In this document: in pieces, positions 59,001 through 64,000 of the stretch | Layout of the letters: every line of letters begins with the position of its first letter | How positions within the stretch are numbered: the first letter of the stretch is position 1 | Assembly: GCF_000233455.1 (NCBI RefSeq) | Contig: NZ_JH376434.1 | Span: 1-64,000 of the forward strand | Direction of reading: 5' to 3' | Length of the DNA stretch: 64,000 nucleotides | DNA from: [Clostridium] citroniae WAL-17108 | Lineage (GTDB): Bacteria > Bacillota > Clostridia > Lachnospirales > Lachnospiraceae | Notes under the pieces: generated by a model | The model's input: only the letters and a program-made list of their open reading frames with translations | Databases searched by the model: none | What the model was told of the DNA's origin: nothing | Made by a program: the position numbers and the translations under genes

Positions 59001-61024
59001 TGGGGGAGAAGGGTGAGATCACCGTATTTCTCGCCATGATCCTGGTAAGTGTCTGCGCCCTGCTGTGCGGGATGGCGGAATCCGTCCGGACAGCAGGGGC
59101 CAGATGCTATCTCAGGATGGCGGTGGATTCGTCCATGGATTCCCTTATGGCTCAGTACCACAGGGAATTGTGGAAGCAATACAGGATCCTGGGGTTAGAG
59201 TATGACAGTCCCCAGACCCTGGAATGGGAGCTGGGGGAATTTCTTACCCCTTATATGAACGCACAGAACTGGTATCCCATGAAGATATCCTGCACGGAGG
59301 CAAAGGATATCATTGCCCTTACAGAGGGAGAGGGACGGTATCTGGAACAGGAAATCCTGGACTATATGAAATATGGCCTGCTGGATACGGATTGGGATGA
59401 GCTGGATGAATCAGGGGCGGATGCACTCTTTAAGACATGGAAAGAGGGAGGAAGTGTAAGCCGGGTATCCGGCCTCTATACAGCCCATTCCAAAGAAGCG
59501 GTCCAGCTGGAGAAGGCTCTGGAAAAGATAGATGACGGACTGAAATCCCAGAGTGAATGCTGGTCCCGGGCCGGACAAGCGTTGGAATGGCTGGATGGTT
59601 CCGGATTTATTTCCCAGGCGGAGCGCATGTGCAGGGAGCTGGAAAAGCTGCCCGCACTGGTGGGAGTTTATGAAAAAAAGGCGGATCAGCTGGCTGAACG
59701 CTTGGGGGAAAGCCGCAAACAGTTTGAGAATGAGAGACAGGAATTAAGTTCCGGGGTTCAGGCTGCATTTGAGGATGAGATCGCTCAGTATGAATCCTAC
59801 GTATCCCATGACGGGCAGCGCCGCCGGGAGGTGGTGCGTCTCAGGGAATACGGACCTGACCGGATCCAGTGGATCAGAGGAGCCATTTCCATGGCCGGGG
59901 ATGTGATGGACTATATAGACAGCTGGGAGCCGGAGGATGAAGATGACGAACTGGATGAGGCGGCGCTGTGGCGGCCTGTGGCGGCTCATTGGAGCGGATA
60001 CGCCATGCTTTCCCTGGGAATTGAGTTTGGAGTTAAGGATAAAGAAAAGGAGGATTTCCTGGAGCAGGTGGGGAGACTGGTATCAGGAGGGATCCTGGAG
60101 CTGGTCCTGCCGGAAGGGACGGTGGTTTCAGGCAGGAAGCTTTCGCTGGACACAGTGCCCTCAGCATCAGTAATGAGGGAAGATGAAGCCGGCAGGGAGG
60201 GACTTTTGATCGGGGCAGAAAACCTGCTGCAGCGCCTTCTGGTAGGTGAATATGATATACGGTTTTTCAAGGGCTTTCAAAAGGAAATGCAGGACCAGGG
60301 ATTTTATGAACTGGAATATATTGTCCATGGGGCAGACGGGGACAGGGAGAACCTGGCCGGAGTTATCTCGCGTCTGGTGGCATTAAGGGAAGGCATGAAC
60401 CTGATCCACATTTTCTCCGATCCCGGTAAGCGCCAGGAAGCGCGTAGTCTGGCGCTGGCTATTGTGGGAGGAAGCGGTGTGCTTCCCCTTGTCTCGCTGA
60501 CTGCATTTTTAATCATGTCCGTATGGGCGTTGGGGGAAGCTCTCATGGATGTGAGATGCCTGTTAGACGGCGGAAAAGTACCTGTGTTAAAAACCAGGGA
60601 GGACTGGAGACTGAGCTTGGATGAGCTGCTTTCCATAGGTAAGAACAGAGGTCTGGGAGATATGGGATCATGGGATGGAAAAACAGGAGGACTGAGTTAT
60701 AAGGGATATATGCGTATTCTTATATTCGGCAGTTACAAAGCGGATCTGGTGTACCGCATGATGGATGTCATGGAGATTAATATAGGAAAGAAGCAGAGCG
60801 GGTTTTCCATGGAGCGCTGTGCATGTAATGTGGAAATGAAAGCCACGGTCAGTGGAAAACATGTATTTTTTTCAGCAGGGTTGTGGAAAAGCCAAATGGG
60901 GGACAGGGGACCCGGGTATGAAACGCGTATAGGCGTATCAGACAGCTATCTGAACGATCCAAAATCCGGAAAGGAGGCCTATGATGATGCCCTTTTTTCA
61001 AGCAGCCTTTTATTCAGCGCATAA
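59000..61024 (+). CDS. DUF5702 domain protein of the Tad locus
   Basis: The 674-residue protein begins GEITVFLAMILVSVCALLCGMAESVRTAGARCY, a single pilin-like N-terminal helix preceded by a short leader. A very long, mostly helical, Glu/Arg-rich ectodomain and a second helix (about 490-510) follow. This layout is DUF5702, known from Lachnospiraceae Tad clusters and of unknown role; it may be a minor pilin or tip protein. It starts with the A of the pilin stop codon and overlaps the next gene by 44 bases. Confidence 0.82.
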   Translation: MGEKGEITVFLAMILVSVCALLCGMAESVRTAGARCYLRMAVDSSMDSLMAQYHRELWKQYRILGLEYDSPQTLEWELGEFLTPYMNAQNWYPMKISCTEAKDIIALTEGEGRYLEQEILDYMKYGLLDTDWDELDESGADALFKTWKEGGSVSRVSGLYTAHSKEAVQLEKALEKIDDGLKSQSECWSRAGQALEWLDGSGFISQAERMCRELEKLPALVGVYEKKADQLAERLGESRKQFENERQELSSGVQAAFEDEIAQYESYVSHDGQRRREVVRLREYGPDRIQWIRGAISMAGDVMDYIDSWEPEDEDDELDEAALWRPVAAHWSGYAMLSLGIEFGVKDKEKEDFLEQVGRLVSGGILELVLPEGTVVSGRKLSLDTVPSASVMREDEAGREGLLIGAENLLQRLLVGEYDIRFFKGFQKEMQDQGFYELEYIVHGADGDRENLAGVISRLVALREGMNLIHIFSDPGKRQEARSLALAIVGGSGVLPLVSLTAFLIMSVWALGEALMDVRCLLDGGKVPVLKTREDWRLSLDELLSIGKNRGLGDMGSWDGKTGGLSYKGYMRILIFGSYKADLVYRMMDVMEINIGKKQSGFSMERCACNVEMKATVSGKHVFFSAGLWKSQMGDRGPGYETRIGVSDSYLNDPKSGKEAYDDALFSSSLLFSA

Positions 61025-61934
61025 TTCCTTTAAGAAACAAACAGAATTCGCACCTCTCCAAGTACGAAACAATAGAAGAATCCTTGTATATGAAGCTCTA
61101 TGCTGTGAAAAAAGGGCATTATCATGGGCCTCCGGTTTTGAGGCCGGAAGTCTTACCCTGGAAGCGGCCATGTGCCTTCCCCTGTTTTTGTTCGTGTGTA
61201 TCTGCATGATGATGCCTATGAAAATGATAAACCGGCAAAGGCAGATACAGGCCGTGGTGGAATCCGTGGGGGAGGAACTGAGCCAGTATGCGTATGTGGA
61301 GTACTGCCTTTTATCAGGGGATGAGGATCAGGTGGATACAGAACGGACGGATGGGGAGGAAGTGACCGCCCTTCTGGCATCCGGGTATGCGGCTATGAAA
61401 ATCCTGGGACAGATCGACAGAAATTGGGTGGAATCAGTATCATTTGATGGGACCGATATTGGGACAGATGATATGGTGCACATTATGATGAAGTACAGGA
61501 TGAAGCTTCCTTTTTCCGTATTGGGTCTGGACAGCGTTCCGGTGCAGCATGTGTGCAGCCGCAGGATGTGGAATGGAGCGGACGGAGGACGAAACAAAGA
61601 TGGGGGAATGTCCGGCGGACAAGAGGATGAAACGGTTTATATTGGCAAAAACTCTACCCGCTTTCACAGGAGGAGGACATGCCATTATCTTTATAATGAT
61701 CTTAAGGCAGTGGCGGCCGGTGAGGTGGACTCCCTGCGCAACCAGTCGGGGGCAAGGTATGCACCGTGTAAGACATGTAAAACAGGATCGGAGGGGGGGA
61801 TGGTATATGTCATGCCCTATGGAACCAGTTACCATTTATCAAAGACATGCGCTTCCATTATAGCATATGTTCAGGCGGTTCCCCTTTCACAGGCGGAGCA
61901 TCTGGGGGCGTGTTCATATTGCGGAGGAGAATAG
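60981..61934 (+). CDS. TadE-like pseudopilin with duplicated Cys/His modules
   Basis: The 317-residue protein has a pseudopilin segment at about 56-80 (AGSLTLEAAMCLPLFLFVCI, the TadE GSxTLEA type) after an unusually long 54-residue leader. The C-terminal third holds two similar modules, TRFHRRRTCHYL...YAPCKTC and TSYHLSKTCASI...LGACSYC. Each has a His, a Cys and a final CxxC, which could bind zinc. GGAGG overlaps the end of the DUF5702 gene. TadE-like proteins are minor pilins; the Cys modules suggest an adhesive or metal-binding tip, which is inference. Confidence 0.75.
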   Translation: MMMPFFQAAFYSAHNSFKKQTEFAPLQVRNNRRILVYEALCCEKRALSWASGFEAGSLTLEAAMCLPLFLFVCICMMMPMKMINRQRQIQAVVESVGEELSQYAYVEYCLLSGDEDQVDTERTDGEEVTALLASGYAAMKILGQIDRNWVESVSFDGTDIGTDDMVHIMMKYRMKLPFSVLGLDSVPVQHVCSRRMWNGADGGRNKDGGMSGGQEDETVYIGKNSTRFHRRRTCHYLYNDLKAVAAGEVDSLRNQSGARYAPCKTCKTGSEGGMVYVMPYGTSYHLSKTCASIIAYVQAVPLSQAEHLGACSYCGGE

Positions 61935-61936
61935 AT

Positions 61937-62461
61937 ATGGATGGAATATCAAATGGGATGAGGGCAGTTGAGATCATGCTCAGAAGCGGCTTCTTTATGG
62001 TTTTGGCAGTTACGGCTTTTCAGGACTGCAGAGAGCGCAGGATACGGGTCAGCGTGTTTGTTATATTTGGAACAGCGGGCATTGTACTGAGGGGAGTGGA
62101 GCTGTTCCTGGAAATTAATGCCCTTTCCGGGGATTGGGAGTCAGTGGATCTATGGGGATTTGCAGCAAGGCGCATCTTGGACGTAGGAGCGGCAATGGCA
62201 GTGGGAGGGGGGATGCTTCTCTTGTCAGCAATGACCCGGGGAGCTATTGGGAGAGGTGATGGATTGTTTTTTTCCGTATCAGGGCTATATCTGGGATTTT
62301 TCAGAAATTTTATTCTTTTGATGGGAGGATTAACATGCTGCTTTTTGGTATGCGGTATATTGGTCATAAAGGGAGTTTGTGCAGGGCAGAATGTCCGCAG
62401 ACGCTCCGTTCCCTTTTTGCCGTTTTTGGTTCCTGGCGGAATCGGGGTGATGTTTCTATGA
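61937..62461 (+). CDS. Second A24 prepilin peptidase-like protein
   Basis: From the ATG at 61937 (GGAGGAG upstream) the 174-residue membrane protein has four or five helices, an Asp in AFQDCRERRI and the GxGD-type GRGDGLFF site. Both catalytic aspartates of the A24 family appear present. It would cleave the pilin or pseudopilins; a division of labour with the first peptidase is possible. Its last base pairs overlap the next gene (ATGA). Confidence 0.78.
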   Translation: MDGISNGMRAVEIMLRSGFFMVLAVTAFQDCRERRIRVSVFVIFGTAGIVLRGVELFLEINALSGDWESVDLWGFAARRILDVGAAMAVGGGMLLLSAMTRGAIGRGDGLFFSVSGLYLGFFRNFILLMGGLTCCFLVCGILVIKGVCAGQNVRRRSVPFLPFLVPGGIGVMFL

Positions 62462-62856
62462 ACCGGCTGGGGGAATGGGTTGAGGGAAGTTTTACAGTGG
62501 AAGCAGCATGTATTATGGCCATGGTGCTTCTTTCCTTATCCGTTATGATCCGGCAGGCCGGGTATATGCGGGATGAGACCGTGGGTATGATAAGCCTCCA
62601 TGAAGCGGTAGAAAAGGGGCGGCATGAAAAAGGATTGGATTTGGATGGGGCGGCATCCGCGGCGGAGGGGTATATGGGGAACCCGATGACATTTTTAGAA
62701 TATAAGATTGGGCTGAGCCAGCGGGGAATACGGGTGTCGGGCAAAGGACAGGGCGGGCGCTGGAGTTATGAAATCCAGGGAAAGAGGTTCAGGCCGGAGA
62801 TGTTTTTGCGAAAGATCACCTTGATCGAGGGTCTGGGGGAAGAGGATGGAAATTAG
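62458..62856 (+). CDS. TadE-like pseudopilin
   Basis: The 132-residue protein starts MNRLGEWVEGSFTVEAACIMAMVLLSLSVMI, the G-S-F-T-V-E-A signature of TadE pseudopilins, followed by a charged ectodomain. It begins within the stop of the preceding peptidase gene (ATGA overlap), so the two are translationally coupled. It probably acts with the larger TadE-like protein in pilus biogenesis. Confidence 0.8.
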   Translation: MNRLGEWVEGSFTVEAACIMAMVLLSLSVMIRQAGYMRDETVGMISLHEAVEKGRHEKGLDLDGAASAAEGYMGNPMTFLEYKIGLSQRGIRVSGKGQGGRWSYEIQGKRFRPEMFLRKITLIEGLGEEDGN

Positions 62857-64000
62857 CTACAGGCGTGAGATAAAGTACAATTATCTGGTGGTCACTCCCG
62901 ATATGGGAGCAGAGGCTGGATATGAGGCAAAAATGCTGGCAGGCAATGAAATCCGGGGGCTGATGCATATGCATATCAGGTATCAGGATGGAACCCCCCT
63001 CTACTATTATGATATTACTTCCAGGCAGCCCCTGAGCCGTTTGCTGGAAACCCGTTCCATCACCAGAGATGAGATATGCCAGATTGTGATACAGCTGCAT
63101 GTAACCCTGATGAGGATGGAGGAATATCTGCTGAGTGACGGGGGGATTTTGTTAAATCAGGATCTGATCTACGTGGAACCGGAACTTTTTGGCATCAGCC
63201 TGTGCCTGGTTCCGGGACACAGGGGAGATTTTCCGGAACAGTTAAGCCGTTTTTTACAGTATATTCTCAAATGTGTGAACCACAAAGACCGCGAATGTGT
63301 GGTTCTCGCCTACGGCATGTATCAGGAGAGCCTGAAGGACAACTACGGCATAGAGGACATATTAAAATTTATTTCCCTGGACGGAGAAAATAGGGATGGA
63401 ACATCCTCTCAGGAACTGTCCGGGCAAGGTCAGAGGCAGCCAGAAGGCGGGAACGGATGGGGAAATCAGACAGACTGGGTAAAACAGGAGCGAAAAGGGG
63501 AGAAGAACAGCAGGGAGGGGACAGTAGATTTTGGGACAGCAGATTTTGGGACGCCAGACATTGGAATGTCAGATTCTGAATGGTCGGCAGGTTTTGGAAG
63601 AGCATCAGGCTTTGGAGGAGCATTGGGTTTTGGAAAGAAGGCAGGGGCAGGATGGGAAGAAAGCCCAGGACAGAAGGAGTGTAATAGAGGATATGAACGG
63701 GATAATAGAAAGAAAATTCCAATTGCGAAGCAGGTTATCATTTGGATGTCTGTTGTTGTCCTGATTCCGGCTGCCCTGTGGCTGCTCAGGGGACCAAATG
63801 CAGTAAGGGAGCTTCGTTTTATCCTTATCTGTGGGGACGGGGGGCTCCTGTTTGCAATTGCGGCAATGGATTTGGCGTTCTGGCTGGTTGGGGGGAGGAA
63901 AAAGGGACGGAACGAACAAATGAGGGAGATACAGCCGGTTCAGGAGGCGGTAAAGCCAAGGAGGCAGAAAGACGAGGCTGATGAAGGGATGTGGAGGATC
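62846..64000 (+). CDS. DUF6382-like membrane protein (partial, runs off the window)
   Basis: ATG at 62846 overlaps the end of the preceding gene; 385 residues are visible, with no stop. The N-terminal 170 residues (MEISYRREIKYNYLVVTPD...) match the DUF6382 pattern of Tad loci. A Gly/Phe/Asp-rich low-complexity region (about 185-275) and two transmembrane helices (about 295-312 and 325-345) follow. In related proteins an FHA domain comes after this; it would lie beyond the window. FHA would imply phospho-threonine signalling to the pilus. Confidence 0.72.
   Translation, partial: MEISYRREIKYNYLVVTPDMGAEAGYEAKMLAGNEIRGLMHMHIRYQDGTPLYYYDITSRQPLSRLLETRSITRDEICQIVIQLHVTLMRMEEYLLSDGGILLNQDLIYVEPELFGISLCLVPGHRGDFPEQLSRFLQYILKCVNHKDRECVVLAYGMYQESLKDNYGIEDILKFISLDGENRDGTSSQELSGQGQRQPEGGNGWGNQTDWVKQERKGEKNSREGTVDFGTADFGTPDIGMSDSEWSAGFGRASGFGGALGFGKKAGAGWEESPGQKECNRGYERDNRKKIPIAKQVIIWMSVVVLIPAALWLLRGPNAVRELRFILICGDGGLLFAIAAMDLAFWLVGGRKKGRNEQMREIQPVQEAVKPRRQKDEADEGMWRI
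63521..63580 (+). repeat. 15-bp tandem repeat in the DUF6382-like gene
   Basis: Four units beginning ACAGTAGATTTTGGG diverge progressively and encode TVDFG, TADFG, TPDIG, MSDSE; FG-containing copies continue to about 63640. The tract lies in the low-complexity linker. Confidence 0.8.

Overview
The window looks like a chromosome segment of a spore-forming, Gram-positive anaerobe of the Lachnospiraceae, most like the Clostridium clostridioforme/Enterocloster group. This is inferred from family knowledge and not searched. Supporting signs are strong AGGAGG ribosome binding sites, a sporulation locus (yabP, yabQ, divIC, spoIIE), a V-type instead of F-type ATPase, moderate GC, and a Clostridia-style Tad pilus locus with DUF5702 and DUF6382 proteins.

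Layout. 1-2850: tail of an unknown gene, its terminator, and an IS200-type element whose transposase gene is interrupted by a 1,880-nt group II intron; ligating the exons restores one continuous TnpA frame. 2.9-7.2 kb (minus): kdpE/kdpD-like two-component pair, a D,D-carboxypeptidase and a DUF1461 membrane protein. 7.2-8.7 kb (minus): two near-identical tRNA-Lys genes, each with its own terminator, a 51-aa small protein, and trmB. 8.9-9.9 kb: a DUF4145-TM-SH3 protein. 10.0-18.6 kb: a nine-gene V-type ATPase operon. 18.6-26.2 kb: mazG-hup-rqcP-yabP-yabQ-divIC-spoIIE-tilS-hpt-ftsH, the conserved late-cell-cycle/sporulation block. 26.2-29.4 kb: a GH13 glucosidase and a tRNA-Leu/tRNA-Tyr pair.

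29.5-37.2 kb holds the least explained system. Seven co-directional genes encode two paralogous NCS2-like permeases, a flavodoxin-like FMN reductase, an alpha/beta-barrel protein, a short-chain dehydrogenase, a RibD-C-like reductase and an MIF-like tautomerase. They follow a TTGACA-17-TATATT promoter and two matching TTTGTTTA-N5-TAAAYAAA palindromes resembling ROK/XylR operators. A ROK regulator gene lies convergently at the far end. The cluster looks like an inducible import-and-reduction pathway for an unidentified small molecule.

37-48 kb: two small membrane proteins, then gdpP-rplI-dnaB (c-di-AMP turnover, ribosome, replication), a MerR-type coiled-coil protein, a lipoprotein NlpC/P60 hydrolase with four peptidoglycan-binding repeats, and a two-component system. 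48.2-53.1 kb (minus): an APH-type kinase, glgB, a second GH13 enzyme, a DUF2508 protein and an ArsR regulator with a palindromic operator at its own start. 53.2-64 kb: a Tad/Flp pilus locus (two prepilin peptidases, TadZ, TadA, TadB, TadC, Flp pilin, DUF5702, two TadE-like pseudopilins, DUF6382) that runs off the end. Three of its genes carry in-frame tandem repeats, and several proteins have unusual additions or eroded motifs.
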